Assembly: GCA_965214485.1 (NCBI GenBank)
Contig: CBDCBW010000009.1
Coordinates: 372,001-436,000, forward strand
Reading direction: 5' to 3'
Origin: JANQRZ01 sp965214485
Lineage (GTDB): Bacteria; Bacteroidota; Rhodothermia; Rhodothermales; JANQRZ01
Length of the DNA stretch: 64,000 nucleotides
The notes below the pieces were generated by a model, which saw only the letters and a program-made list of their open reading frames with translations, ran no database searches and was not told the DNA's origin. Position numbers and translations under genes: made by a program. Every line of letters starts with the position of its first letter. The stretch's first letter is position 1. Positions 26,785 to 35,104 of the stretch are shown here, in pieces.

Positions 26785-28013
26785 GAGGCGGCGGGAGAAT
26801 GGGGCGGCGGAGGGTCGCAGGAGGCCGGAAGATCGCACGGGGCGCGAGAGGCCGCCCGGCGCAGCCCGTCGACGCGCCGCCGCAGCGCCCAGAGCGCGGC
26901 CTCGACCGGCTCGAACGGCGGCGGGCCGTCCCGCTGCGCGCGCCGCTGCTCGGCCCACGCCTGCGCGGCTCCGGCCGTCGGGGCCGCCCGGAGCACGTCG
27001 GCGAGGTCGCGCCGGTCCACACCGAGCCGCCGCGCCAGCGCCTCGACCTCCGGGCCGGGCGCGGACGCCTGCCGGAGCCACAGGCGGCGCACCCGCCCGC
27101 GCAGCGCCAGCCGCCGCTCGACGGCCGCCGCAGCCTCGACCCAGAGGTGGTGCTCGCCGTGCGCGCGCGCCTCGGCCGTCCAGGCCCCCAGCCCGTGGGC
27201 GAGGCCGAGGGGCGCGCGCCCGTGCCGCCGCGCCGAGGTCGCCGCGCGGACGCAGAAGCTGTGGCGGAACCTCCCGCCGACGCGCTGCACGGCCTCGAAG
27301 AGCGCCACGTCCTCGGCGTGCGCCAGCGCGGGAAGGCCGCCGGCGCGGGCGTACGCCTCGGCCGTGACGGCGAACGACGCCCCGCCGTGCTGATGGTGGC
27401 GCGGGAACGGGTCGTGCGGGTCGGGGTCGAGGAGGCCGTGGAGCTCCTCGACCCAGCGGTGGTAGCCCAGGTCGAGGAGGTACGACCGCCGGACCGGCGC
27501 GGGCAGCGCCGCCCGCTCCTCGGCGCGCAGCACGACCCGCCCCCCCACGCCGTCGGCCCCGCGCGCGATCTCGCCCAGCGTCGCCGCGATCCAGTCCGGG
27601 GCCGGCTCCGTGTCGGCGTCGGTCGAGAGGACGGTGCCGCCGAGCCACCCGACGGCAGCGAGGCGGGCCGCGGCGGTGTTCATCCCCAGCCGCCGCGCCG
27701 CGCCGACCGTCGCCCGCTCCGGCGGGAACGTCGCCTCGGCGACCCAGAGCCGCAGGCCCAGGGCGCGACCGACCGCGCGCGCGGCCTCCGCCGTCCCGTC
27801 GGTGCAGTTGTTGGCGACGACGATCACCTCGTAGCACTCCGGGTCGAGGGGCCGCCCCGCCTCCGTGCGCTGCCCGGCGAGCGCCCGGAGCGCGCGCGGC
27901 AGCAGGGCCTCCTCGTCGCGCGCCGGGATCACGACGCTCGCTTCGAGCGCGGGCCGCGGCGGCGGGAGGTCGGGAATCGTCGGCTGAGGCAGGACCACGT
28001 CAGGCAAGACCAC
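26748..28013 (-). CDS. Glycosyltransferase family 2
   Basis: A 421-residue GT-A enzyme. ASVVIPARDEEALLPRAL opens the nucleotide-sugar domain, VIVVANNCTDGTAEAA follows, and LSTDADTEPAPDWI carries the DxD metal site. HAEDVALFEAVQRVGGRFRHS is the ED-type acceptor site. No membrane helix is evident, so it is likely cytosolic. The C terminus is a low-complexity Pro/Cys-rich tail (about 395-421). The start is GTG, one base after the GT4 stop; the first ten residues are a duplicated pentapeptide (VVLPD/VVLPQ) encoded by a 15-bp repeat. The sugar is unknown. Confidence 0.85.
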   Translation of the reverse strand: MVLPDVVLPQPTIPDLPPPRPALEASVVIPARDEEALLPRALRALAGQRTEAGRPLDPECYEVIVVANNCTDGTAEAARAVGRALGLRLWVAEATFPPERATVGAARRLGMNTAAARLAAVGWLGGTVLSTDADTEPAPDWIAATLGEIARGADGVGGRVVLRAEERAALPAPVRRSYLLDLGYHRWVEELHGLLDPDPHDPFPRHHQHGGASFAVTAEAYARAGGLPALAHAEDVALFEAVQRVGGRFRHSFCVRAATSARRHGRAPLGLAHGLGAWTAEARAHGEHHLWVEAAAAVERRLALRGRVRRLWLRQASAPGPEVEALARRLGVDRRDLADVLRAAPTAGAAQAWAEQRRAQRDGPPPFEPVEAALWALRRRVDGLRRAASRAPCDLPASCDPPPPHSPAASCPPPPRQPALR

Positions 28014-28014
28014 G

Positions 28015-29301
28015 TCAGGCGGGCGCGGGGTGCGGCGCGGCGCGCTCGGCGAGGACGGCCTCGAAGAGCGCCTCCCACTGCCGCACGACGACGGGGACGG
28101 CGTACTCGCGCTCGACCTTCTGCCGGAGCGCCCGGCCGAGCCGGTCCCGGAACCCGGCGTCGCCGAGGAGCCGCTCGACCGCTCGCGCGACGGCCGGCGG
28201 GTCCTGGTGCGGGACGAAGAGGCCGGTCTCGCCGTCGGTGAGCTGCTCGATCGTCCCGTTGTCGCGCGTGGCGACGACCGGGAGGCCGGCGGCCCCGGCC
28301 TCGGCGATAACGTGCGGCATCCCCTCGCCCTGGGCGAGCCACACGAACACGTCGAGCCCGGCGAGCAGGCGCGGCACGTCCGGCCGGTCGCCGGTCCAGA
28401 CCATCCGGTCCCCGACCCCGAGCTCGGCGGCCAGCGCCTTCAGCTCGCCGGCGTACTCGGGCATGAACGCGTCCGGCCCGCCGACCACGACGAACCGCGC
28501 CTCGGGCCGGCGCTCGGCGACGAGCGCGGCGGCGGCCACGAAGTCCTCGACCCGCTTCTTCCGGTCCAGCCGCCCGACCCACCCGACGAGCGGCGCGTCG
28601 CCCCCGACCCCCAGCTCGGCGCGCACCTCGGCGCGGTCCCCGTCGAACTCGCCCAGGTCCACGGTGGACGGAATCTCGACGGCGGCTCCGGGCCGGTCCG
28701 GCAGGGCCTCGGCGGCGGCGGCGCGGATCGTGTCGCACACGCCGACGTAGCGCCGCGTCCAGCGCTTCGGCGTCCTCGACACCTCCTCGACGAGGCCGCC
28801 GTGCTCGATCAGCGGCGGCGGCTTCGTGCCGCGCTCGGCGACCAGGTCGAGCGCGGGGACAATGTCCGGCACGGCCTGGCACGCGACCACCAGGTCGTAG
28901 CCGAGGACCTTGCGCGCGAGGTAGCGGACGGTCTCCTCGAACGACAGCCCGTAGGGCGTCCGGTCGAGGCGGACGCCGAGGTCGGCGAGTTGGCGGTGCG
29001 TCTGCTCGGGCATCCCCGGCTTGCGGAAGCACGCGACCACGTCGAGCTGCCAGCGCGCCGGGAGGTGACGCGCGAGGTGGCGCACCTCGGTCTCCTCGCC
29101 GCCGACGACGAGCCAGGCGAAGACGAAGAGCACGCGGCGGGGGGCGTCGTCGGGCAGACCCCCCGCCACGCTTGCAGTCGCTTCGCTCTCGGCTTCGCGT
29201 GGCTGTCCCCCTTCTAAAGGGGGACAGTTTGAGTCGCGCTTGAGGGCGAAGCCCGATGCGCGACTCAAGCGGGGGGTCCGCTCGCTGTCTCGCTGTCTCA
29301 T
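28015..29301 (-). CDS. Glycosyltransferase family 4
   Basis: A 428-residue GT-B enzyme. The donor-binding C-terminal half shows VGWVGRLDRKKRVEDFV, VVVGG and the EX7E-type segment EGMPHVIAEAGAAGLPVVATRDNG. The ATG at 29301 overlaps the stop of the MDR gene (ATGA), indicating coupling. Codons about 8-48 lie inside a palindromic repeat, and the encoded residues (about 8-48) look unlike the family; the true domain begins near RRVLFVFAWLVVGGEE. A GTG at 29169 is an alternative start that would bypass the repeat. Confidence 0.85.
   Translation of the reverse strand: MRQRDSERTPRLSRASGFALKRDSNCPPLEGGQPREAESEATASVAGGLPDDAPRRVLFVFAWLVVGGEETEVRHLARHLPARWQLDVVACFRKPGMPEQTHRQLADLGVRLDRTPYGLSFEETVRYLARKVLGYDLVVACQAVPDIVPALDLVAERGTKPPPLIEHGGLVEEVSRTPKRWTRRYVGVCDTIRAAAAEALPDRPGAAVEIPSTVDLGEFDGDRAEVRAELGVGGDAPLVGWVGRLDRKKRVEDFVAAAALVAERRPEARFVVVGGPDAFMPEYAGELKALAAELGVGDRMVWTGDRPDVPRLLAGLDVFVWLAQGEGMPHVIAEAGAAGLPVVATRDNGTIEQLTDGETGLFVPHQDPPAVARAVERLLGDAGFRDRLGRALRQKVEREYAVPVVVRQWEALFEAVLAERAAPHPAPA
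29157..29278. repeat. palindromic repeat (CCCCCC...GGGGGG family), copy 3, inside a gene
   Basis: The outer arms GACCCCCC (29157-29164) and GGGGGGTC (29271-29278) enclose the inner inverted repeat CTGTCCCCCTT / AAGGGGGACAG. The order of blocks matches the copy at 46548-46677. It lies within the 5' coding part of the GT4 gene, without stops in that frame. Confidence 0.75.
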
Positions 29302-30440
29302 CGTTCTACCCTGTTGCCATTCACGGCGAAGACGGCCTGGATCACGTGCCGCTCCCGCTCGGCGAGGGCCCGCATCAACCCGGGCGCGTCGGCGAAGGGG
29401 ACGAGGTCGGTGACGACGTGCTCGCGGACCGCGTCGCCGTTGGCTTCGAGGAAGCGGAGCGTCTCGCTCGCCAGGCGGCGTCGGCTCCAGCTCGCGGCCA
29501 GCTCGCGCGGGACCCGGCCGATCTGGGCGCACTGGAGCCGCAGCCCGTTGTGGTGGAAAGCCTCGCCGAGGCGGACGTTCGGCGCGCCGCCCTGGTAGAA
29601 GGCGAGGTCGATGACCGTGCCCTGTGGGCGGAGCGCGTCGAGCGCGGCGGCGAGCGCGGCGTCCTGCCCCCGGCACTGGAAGACGACCTCGGCCCCGCGG
29701 TCGCCCTCGCCGAAGTGCCAGTGGGTTTTGCACCACGCCGCGGCCTCGCCGAAGCCGCCGAGCGCGCGCAGGCCGAGGGCTTCGGCGGCGGCGCGGCGCC
29801 CCGCCGTCGGGTCGGCGAGCACGACCTCGGCGGCTCCCAGCCACCGCGCCCACCGCCCGAGCACGAGGCCGATCGTGCCGCCGCCCATCACCAGGACGTG
29901 CCGGCCGCGCACGCCGTCGCCGAGGTCGGCCGCGCTCGCGCCGTGCAGGTCGGCGGCGGCGTGGAGCAGGCCGTTGGCGCAGATCGGCCCCATCTGCGCA
30001 GCGTAAATCCCGAGCACCGGGTCGAGCGTGTCGGGGAGCACGACGAAGAACTCGTGCGCCGGGTCGGCGGTGTGGCCGGTCTTGTGGCCGTAGGCCATCC
30101 CGACGACCGCGCCGGGGCGCACGGCGTCGGTCTTCGATTCCGTGACGCGGCCCACCTCCATGTAGCCCAGGAACGGGACGGGGAACGCGGCGCTCGGCTC
30201 GCCGTCGCGGAAAACGCCCCACCCCGCGTCGTAGCGGCTGTGGAGGTACGGGTTCGTGCCCTTGAAGAACGTCAGCTCGGTCCCGGCGGAGAGGCCCGTG
30301 TAGAGCGTCTCGACGCGGAACTGCCCGTCGCCCAGCGGCCCCTCGTCGTAGCCCCACACGTAGGCCGCGCCGGGGCGCTCGACGCCCAGGCTCTGCACGT
30401 GGCGGCCCGCTCCGCTGGCGTCTCTGTTTTGCTCAGACAT
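29298..30440 (-). CDS. Medium-chain dehydrogenase/reductase (zinc alcohol dehydrogenase-like)
   Basis: A 380-residue MDR protein with a GroES-like N-terminal half and a Rossmann domain marked by VLVMGGGTIGLVLGRWARWLGAAEVVLADPT. The classical Cys ligands of the structural zinc loop are not seen, and the catalytic zinc site is atypical, so it may be a zinc-independent member. It overlaps the Gfo/Idh/MocA gene by 8 bases and GT4 by 4. In polysaccharide clusters such pairs often oxidise or reduce a sugar or cyclitol; the substrate is unknown. Confidence 0.82.
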   Translation of the reverse strand: MSEQNRDASGAGRHVQSLGVERPGAAYVWGYDEGPLGDGQFRVETLYTGLSAGTELTFFKGTNPYLHSRYDAGWGVFRDGEPSAAFPVPFLGYMEVGRVTESKTDAVRPGAVVGMAYGHKTGHTADPAHEFFVVLPDTLDPVLGIYAAQMGPICANGLLHAAADLHGASAADLGDGVRGRHVLVMGGGTIGLVLGRWARWLGAAEVVLADPTAGRRAAAEALGLRALGGFGEAAAWCKTHWHFGEGDRGAEVVFQCRGQDAALAAALDALRPQGTVIDLAFYQGGAPNVRLGEAFHHNGLRLQCAQIGRVPRELAASWSRRRLASETLRFLEANGDAVREHVVTDLVPFADAPGLMRALAERERHVIQAVFAVNGNRVER

Positions 30441-31416
30441 GAGCGGCCTCCCCGAGGGTTTGCGAACCCATCGAGATGGGTTTGCCGGTTTCGAGCGCGC
30501 GCTGCGCCGCGACCGTCAGGCGGTGCGTCCTGAGGGCCTCGGCGTAGGGCACCCGGACGCGGTTCGCTCGGCCTTGCACGGCGTCGACGAAGTCGCGGTT
30601 CTCGACGACGACCGGGTCGAATTCGGACGGCGTGACGGGCCGGCCCTCGCCGACGTCGATCATCACCTCGTGCTCGCCGACCTCGACCGCCAGGCGGTCG
30701 CCGAAGAGGTGGAGGCCGACGCGGTGGGTCCACCCGAGGAGGCACGTCGAGGCGAAGGTCCCGACGGCCCCGCTCTCGAAGGTGACGAGCGCGGCGGTGG
30801 CGTCGTGGACGTCGAGGTCGGGGAACGCCGCGCGCCCCGTGCGCCCGCCGACGGCGGCGACGCTCGTCGCCTCGCCGACGAGGTGGCGGGCGAGGTCGAA
30901 GAGGTGCGTCGTCTGCTCGATCATCTGCCCGCCCGAGCCGTCGCGGCGATGCCACCACGCCGGCGGCGGCGTGTCGCCGAGCCAATACCCCAGCGCGAGC
31001 CGGGCCGGCCTCTCGGCCAGGAGCGCCTTCGCGCGCTCGACGTGGCTCATGTAGCGCCAGTGGTAGCCGACGGCCGTCACGAGGCCCGCGCGCTCGACTG
31101 CCCTGGCGATCTCCTCAGCCGTTCCGAGGTCGAGGGCGAGCGGCTTCTCGACGAAGAACGGCAGGCCGCGCGCGACGAGGGCGCGTTCGGCCTCGCCGTG
31201 CGCGAACGGCGGGACGCAGACGTACACGGCGTCGAGCGCCTCGGCGTCGAGCATCCGCTCGTGCTCAGCGTAGCCTGTCAGGCCGAAGGCGGCGGCCGTC
31301 TCGCCGGCGCACGCGGGGTCGGCGACGGCCACGAGGGCTACGTCGTCGAAGTCCTTCAGCACGTTGAGGTGGCGGTGGGCGATGCCGCCGCCGCCGATGA
31401 ATCCGATCCGGGTCAT
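30433..31416 (-). CDS. Gfo/Idh/MocA family oxidoreductase
   Basis: A 327-residue NAD(P)-dependent sugar or inositol dehydrogenase type protein. The Rossmann motif is at the N terminus (RIGFIGGGGIAHRH), with the EKP motif in FFVEKPLAL and a catalytic-type GGQMIEQTTHLFDLARHL in the C-terminal domain. It is the first gene of the seven-gene run 31416-24286. The ATG at 31416 is chosen because the Rossmann strand begins immediately after it; the open frame to 31617 adds an Arg-rich stretch that looks noncoding. Confidence 0.88.
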   Translation of the reverse strand: MTRIGFIGGGGIAHRHLNVLKDFDDVALVAVADPACAGETAAAFGLTGYAEHERMLDAEALDAVYVCVPPFAHGEAERALVARGLPFFVEKPLALDLGTAEEIARAVERAGLVTAVGYHWRYMSHVERAKALLAERPARLALGYWLGDTPPPAWWHRRDGSGGQMIEQTTHLFDLARHLVGEATSVAAVGGRTGRAAFPDLDVHDATAALVTFESGAVGTFASTCLLGWTHRVGLHLFGDRLAVEVGEHEVMIDVGEGRPVTPSEFDPVVVENRDFVDAVQGRANRVRVPYAEALRTHRLTVAAQRALETGKPISMGSQTLGEAAHV

Positions 31417-31999
31417 GGGGAGGAGAGAGGTGAGAGGCGGGCCGAAGAGGGGCGAGGGCTGGCGCGGGCCAAGCACGGCACCGGCCCGCTCGTGTCGCTC
31501 GGCGCAGCGCCTCAGCGGACGAGGCGTGCTGCGGGAGACCGGCCTTGCAGAGAGGGGCGGCAGTTTACGGACAAACGCTCGGCGCGGGCGAGAAAACGGG
31601 ATCGTCAGGGCGAGCACACGCTCTAAGCCCCGTCACGTTAATCCGGGTCCTGGCTCGGCGAGGCCCCTGAAGGGCCCTGCGGCGTTGTCCTCCTCGCCCG
31701 ATGCTACGGCATCTGGCTTGTCGGACGCCTGGCCGGGTCCCTCCAGGGTCTCTCGCTCGCCGACGGACCGACCTACGTGACGGGGCCTAGCTGCCCAGAT
31801 TCGGAGCGGCCCCGGCCGGGAAGGACGGCACCTCAGACTAGGGGAATACCTATTTCCGCACATACCGGCTCTTCGGCAGAACCGCCGCCGCTCCCGACGG
31901 TGGCAAGCCCCTCGCGACGGCCTGCCCGTGGTGCATCCGGCGCGTCGACCTCTGCCTGCCGGTCTCGGCAGGAACACCTCCTCCTGACTCGCCCTTCCC
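31417..31999. other. intergenic region upstream of the glycan operon
   Basis: This 583-base divergent gap separates the minus-strand glycan gene run from the plus-strand SPW gene, and should hold the promoters of both. It contains the inverted-repeat element at 31623-31790. I see no convincing gene and cannot place a promoter. Confidence 0.6.
31623..31790. mobile_element. second MITE-like element with CTAR-flanked inverted ends
   Basis: The left end CTAA-GCCCCGTCACGT (31623-31638) and the right end ACGTGACGGGGC-CTAG (31775-31790) are inverted repeats with 12 perfect bases plus CTA(A/G) borders. The interior has no coding sequence. Size and CTAG-type borders resemble the element at 20985-21153, but the terminal sequences differ. 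Confidence 0.42.
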
Positions 32000-32392
32000 A
32001 TGCGCTTCCTTCCCACTCGCATTCACGGCTTCCTCGACTACTCCACGGGCCTCCTCTTCCTCGCCGCTCCCTGGCTCTTCGGCTTCGCCGGCGAGGCCGA
32101 CGACATCGCCACCTGGCTCTTCGTCGTCCTCGGGGCCGGCGTCCTCCTCTACAGCCTGCTCACCGACTACGAGCTTGGCCTCGTCCGGAAGCTCCCGATG
32201 CCGGTGCACCTCATGCTCGACCTCGGCGGCGGCCTCCTGCTGCTCGTCTCCCCGTGGCTGTTCGGGTTCGCCGACGAGGTCTGGGTCCCCCACGTCCTCT
32301 TCGGCCTGCTCGAAGTCGGTGCCGCGCTCGTGACGCAGCGCGTCCCCAGCGACGTGCGCAGCGTCGGGGCTCGCCGCCCGGGCCTCGCCTGA
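32000..32392 (+). CDS. SPW-repeat membrane protein
   Basis: A 130-residue inner-membrane protein with four hydrophobic helices in two similar halves. Each half carries the SPW-type motif (APWLFGFAGE near residue 23 and SPWLFGFADE near residue 86). The family has no known function. It may share a transcript with the lipoprotein gene 139 bases downstream. Confidence 0.8.
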   Translation: MRFLPTRIHGFLDYSTGLLFLAAPWLFGFAGEADDIATWLFVVLGAGVLLYSLLTDYELGLVRKLPMPVHLMLDLGGGLLLLVSPWLFGFADEVWVPHVLFGLLEVGAALVTQRVPSDVRSVGARRPGLA

Positions 32393-32531
32393 GGCTCCGC
32401 CCTAGCCGAGCCACCCGGCGGCGGTTTCATCCACACGGACCTCCAGCAGGGCCGCGCACCTGTTTTCCCGCCCGAGTGGTACTGGGCGGACTGCTTCCGC
32501 TCGCAACCTCGCCCCAACCAGGAACACCACC

Positions 32532-33176
32532 ATGAAGACCTACCTCAGCCGGCGAGCAACGACCGGCACCCTCCTTGCCCTCACCCTGGCCCTCGGTGCC
32601 TGCCAGGATCGCGGGACCGACGAGATCGGAGCGGCCGGCGCAGCCGGCGGCGGAGTCAGCACGACGGCCCCCTACGAGACCGACGGTGCCTCGGCCGGCC
32701 GCGTCGTGGCCGTCAGCGTCACGAGCGCCGGCACCCTGATGCCGTCCTTCCCGGCTGGACTCACCACGTTCACCGTCCAGAACGGCGGGACGGAGGACTG
32801 CGCGCTCACGCTCACGCCGCGCGGTCCGGCCGGCACCGGCGCTGACGGCATGACCGACGGCACCGAGCCCGGAACCGCTGCGGCCGGCACGAGCAACCAG
32901 GCCGCTGCCGGGCGCGCTACGACCCTCACGAGGGACCTGCGCCCGGGCACCTACGAGATCTCGTGCGCCAGCGAGAGCGGCCAGGCTCGGCCCTCGGCAG
33001 GCGCGCCCATGCTCATCGTGGTGACCGGCGAAGGCACCACCGTTACAGCCACGGGCGCTACGGGCACGGGCGCCGCCGGCGCAGGGGGCACGGACGTCGG
33101 TGTGCGGGAGGGCGTCACGACGGGCTCCGGTGCCAGGAGCGGCTCTGACGGGATGAACGACGGAGTGGACCGGTAA
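32532..33176 (+). CDS. Gly/Ala/Thr-rich lipoprotein (possible cupredoxin-like domain)
   Basis: A 214-residue protein with a lipoprotein signal (LALGAC). After a low-complexity Gly/Ala/Thr segment comes a beta-rich region (VVAVSVTSAGTLMPSFPAGLTTFTVQNGGTEDCALTLTP and LRPGTYEISCASE in register) that resembles a cupredoxin fold, though the usual His/Cys/Met copper ligands are not obvious. The C-terminal 50 residues are again Gly/Thr-rich. Function unknown. Confidence 0.7.
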   Translation: MKTYLSRRATTGTLLALTLALGACQDRGTDEIGAAGAAGGGVSTTAPYETDGASAGRVVAVSVTSAGTLMPSFPAGLTTFTVQNGGTEDCALTLTPRGPAGTGADGMTDGTEPGTAAAGTSNQAAAGRATTLTRDLRPGTYEISCASESGQARPSAGAPMLIVVTGEGTTVTATGATGTGAAGAGGTDVGVREGVTTGSGARSGSDGMNDGVDR

Positions 33177-33199
33177 GCCGGGGCCGACACCGCGCTTGC

Positions 33200-33415
33200 G
33201 GGGTCCGGTCTTGAGCTCGGGGCGGGGGCTACGCGCTGCTGCCCCGCCCCGGTCGGCCGCACGTGGGACGTCATCGTGGGCGGCTTCGGGCCGGACGTGG
33301 CGCTCGTGGACCGCGCGCTGGAGACGGCCTTTGGCCGGTACGCCGTGGACCCCGCGCGCCTCGCGGTGGGCGGGGTCTCGGATGGTGCCTCCTACGCCCT
33401 TTCGCTGGGGCTACC
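33200..33415 (+). pseudogene. remnant of an alpha/beta-hydrolase (esterase/phospholipase) gene
   Basis: A short stretch encodes TWDVIVGGFGPDVALVDRALE and AVDPARLAVGGVSDGASYALSLGL, the strand and nucleophile-elbow region of phospholipase/carboxylesterase-like hydrolases (Ser in GGVSDGAS). A preceding YALLPRP piece lies in another frame, and neither the N-terminal HG(A) region nor the C-terminal Asp/His part is present. It is therefore a truncated, frameshifted remnant. Confidence 0.6.
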
Positions 33416-33635
33416 GAGCGTCGCCCTCGGACGCTCGCCGCTCGGCACGGGTGCGCGCGTCTTCGGCGTCCGCGGCAGAGTACGATGCGGACCTGCCGGG
33501 CGTGGCCTGGCCGCCGGTGTAGCCGGGTGGGTCGCTCGCGGGGAACGACTCCAGCGACGCCTCTTCCACGACGCTTTCGGGATCGATGGTTTCTCGGATG
33601 TCAGCCGGGTCCTGGCGGGGCGGGGTGGTCTTCAT
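33411..33635 (-). CDS. small conserved protein with ESFPASDPP motif
   Basis: A 74-residue, acidic, probably disordered protein. Its centre, VVEEASLESFPASDPPGYT, matches a motif I know from many short bacterial hypothetical proteins (general form EASxESFPASDPPxW/Y). The role is unknown. The ATG at 33635 is used because the region before it is Arg/Pro-rich and looks noncoding. Confidence 0.65.
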   Translation of the reverse strand: MKTTPPRQDPADIRETIDPESVVEEASLESFPASDPPGYTGGQATPGRSASYSAADAEDARTRAERRASEGDAR

Positions 33636-33962
33636 GGGTTTGCGAGCGGCGGTGGAGAAAGGGGCAGTGGAGAAAGGGAACGTCAGGCGCGGGCGATCCG
33701 GCCCCTTCGTGAGGATCTGGCCCCTTCGTGAGGGCATCGGCCGGTTCTACGGAGGGGACGGGGACGGCACCCGACCGGTTCCTGATGTACGAGTTACGCC
33801 TACGACGAGAGGCCGACCGTCCAGTCTGGAAGCCGACGAGGTAGGGGAGGTGGGGCTCGGGCGGGAGGTCAGGCATCGTCGGGGGCTCGTCGTCGAGAGG
33901 CGCGCGGCCGAGGGGGCGGACGACCGTGACCCAGACGGGCGTGATAGAGCCTGGAGGCGGGG
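33636..33962. other. intergenic stretch with short tandem duplications
   Basis: This 327-base gap contains GTGGAGAAAGGG-type units twice (about 33651-33679) and GGCCCCTTCGTGAGG twice (about 33701-33735). No gene was seen on either strand. Confidence 0.55.
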
Positions 33963-34415
33963 CTAGAGCGCGTCGATGGCGATGAGCTCGATGGACTCGC
34001 CGCCCGGCCCGCGGACGAAGCTGTACCGGCATTCGACCGGCGGGTCGCCTTCGAGCGTCATCGTCGCCGGGCCTTCCTCGACGGCGGCCCCGGCGGTGCG
34101 GGCGCGCTCGGTGGCCGCGTCGCAGTCGGCCACGCGCAAAGCGAAGTGGAAGAGGGCCGGGCCGCCGGGCGTGGGGCCGCCGGCCGTGCTCGGGCCGTCG
34201 GGCGTCGGCTCGAAGAGCTCGACGAAGGTGCCGTCGCCGGCGTCGAGCATGGCGACGCGCAAGACGCCCTCCGGCGTCTCCTCGGGGAACCGGAGGCGCT
34301 CGACGAAGCCCAGCCCCTCGACGTAGAACCGGAGGCTGGCCTCGAAGTCGGCCGCCTCGACGGCGACGTGGTGGAGCCCGCCGCCGCCGAGCTTGGGGTT
34401 GAGCCCGCGCCTCAT
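33963..34415 (-). CDS. VOC family (glyoxalase/dioxygenase superfamily) protein
   Basis: A 150-residue vicinal-oxygen-chelate fold protein with two beta-alpha-beta-beta-beta modules: GGGLHHVAVEAADFEASLRFYVEGLGF (metal-type His) and LFHFALRVADCDAATERAR, ending with GPGGESIELIAI (metal-type Glu). Members are lyases, dioxygenases or resistance proteins; the substrate is unknown. The ATG overlaps the stop of the DUF1989 gene (ATGA), so it belongs to the long upstream operon as its last gene. Confidence 0.85.
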   Translation of the reverse strand: MRRGLNPKLGGGGLHHVAVEAADFEASLRFYVEGLGFVERLRFPEETPEGVLRVAMLDAGDGTFVELFEPTPDGPSTAGGPTPGGPALFHFALRVADCDAATERARTAGAAVEEGPATMTLEGDPPVECRYSFVRGPGGESIELIAIDAL

Positions 34416-35104
34416 CGCGCTACCTCGGCCGCAGCCGTCTCGGGTTCGGCCTCCGCCTCGGGCGGGAGCACCTCGAAGTCGATGGGCTTGAGCGCGCCGT
34501 TGTTGGTCCCCTCGGCCGCGCACGCCGTGAGCCCGACGACCAGGTCCATCTCGGCCCGGAACACGACGTAGTCGCCCGGCCGGCTCAGGGGCGGCTCGAC
34601 GGAGAGCGAGCCGTCGGGGCGGACCGGCACGTTCATGAAGATGTTGAACGTGGTCGGCACGCGGTCGCGGCCCATCCCAAACGGCCCGAGGTGACGGGCG
34701 AGGTTCATCAGGCAGCTCGGGTGGTTGTGGTCCGGCGGGAGGCCGTAGAGGAGCGTGTACATCTCGGGCGAGCAGGGCGTGAGGAGGAAGTCGTGGACGC
34801 CGCACGTGTCCTCGGTGATGGTGAGCATGGGCGCGGAGCGGTTGCTCCAGAGCCGGTTCCCCGTCGTCAGCCGGATCGTCTCCTCGTAGTCGAACGTGCG
34901 GCCGGACGAGAGCCACTCGTCGGGGTCCGGGCCGCCGGGGCCGTCGGCGAAAACCATCAGGTCCGAGACCTGCTCGCCCTCGGGGTCGGTGACGCGCAAG
35001 CGCTGCCCGCGGCGGAGGCGGAAGGCGGTCCCGCTCGCGGGGGTGATCCGGCAGCGGCCGGTCGAGGTCGTGAGGGCCAGTTCGGGGTTGAGGTCAGGCA
35101 TCAT
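34412..35104 (-). CDS. DUF1989 (urea carboxylase-associated) family protein
   Basis: A 230-residue protein with the conserved DUF1989 features: RLRRGQRLRVTDPEGEQVSDLMVF, TIRLTTGNRLWSNRSAPMLTITEDTCGVHD, and NIFMNVPV later. In characterised cases two DUF1989 paralogues form carboxyguanidine deiminase, which works with guanidine or urea carboxylase. Here only one copy is present and no carboxylase is near. It overlaps the FAD/Rieske gene by 11 bases and the VOC gene by 4. Two adjacent ATGs (35104, 35101) are possible starts. Confidence 0.85.
   Translation of the reverse strand: MMPDLNPELALTTSTGRCRITPASGTAFRLRRGQRLRVTDPEGEQVSDLMVFADGPGGPDPDEWLSSGRTFDYEETIRLTTGNRLWSNRSAPMLTITEDTCGVHDFLLTPCSPEMYTLLYGLPPDHNHPSCLMNLARHLGPFGMGRDRVPTTFNIFMNVPVRPDGSLSVEPPLSRPGDYVVFRAEMDLVVGLTACAAEGTNNGALKPIDFEVLPPEAEAEPETAAAEVAR

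Noticed and set aside
24854..27022. A 722-residue protein containing the PIG-L deacetylase
   Set aside because: Everything before the GTG at 25621 is an Arg/Pro-rich out-of-frame reading of the acyl-CoA-dehydrogenase-like and GT2 genes.
31633..32022. Minus-strand frame in the 31.4-32.0 kb gap
   Set aside because: Arg/Gly/Pro-rich translation, overlaps the inverted-repeat element and the SPW gene start, no ribosome-binding site.
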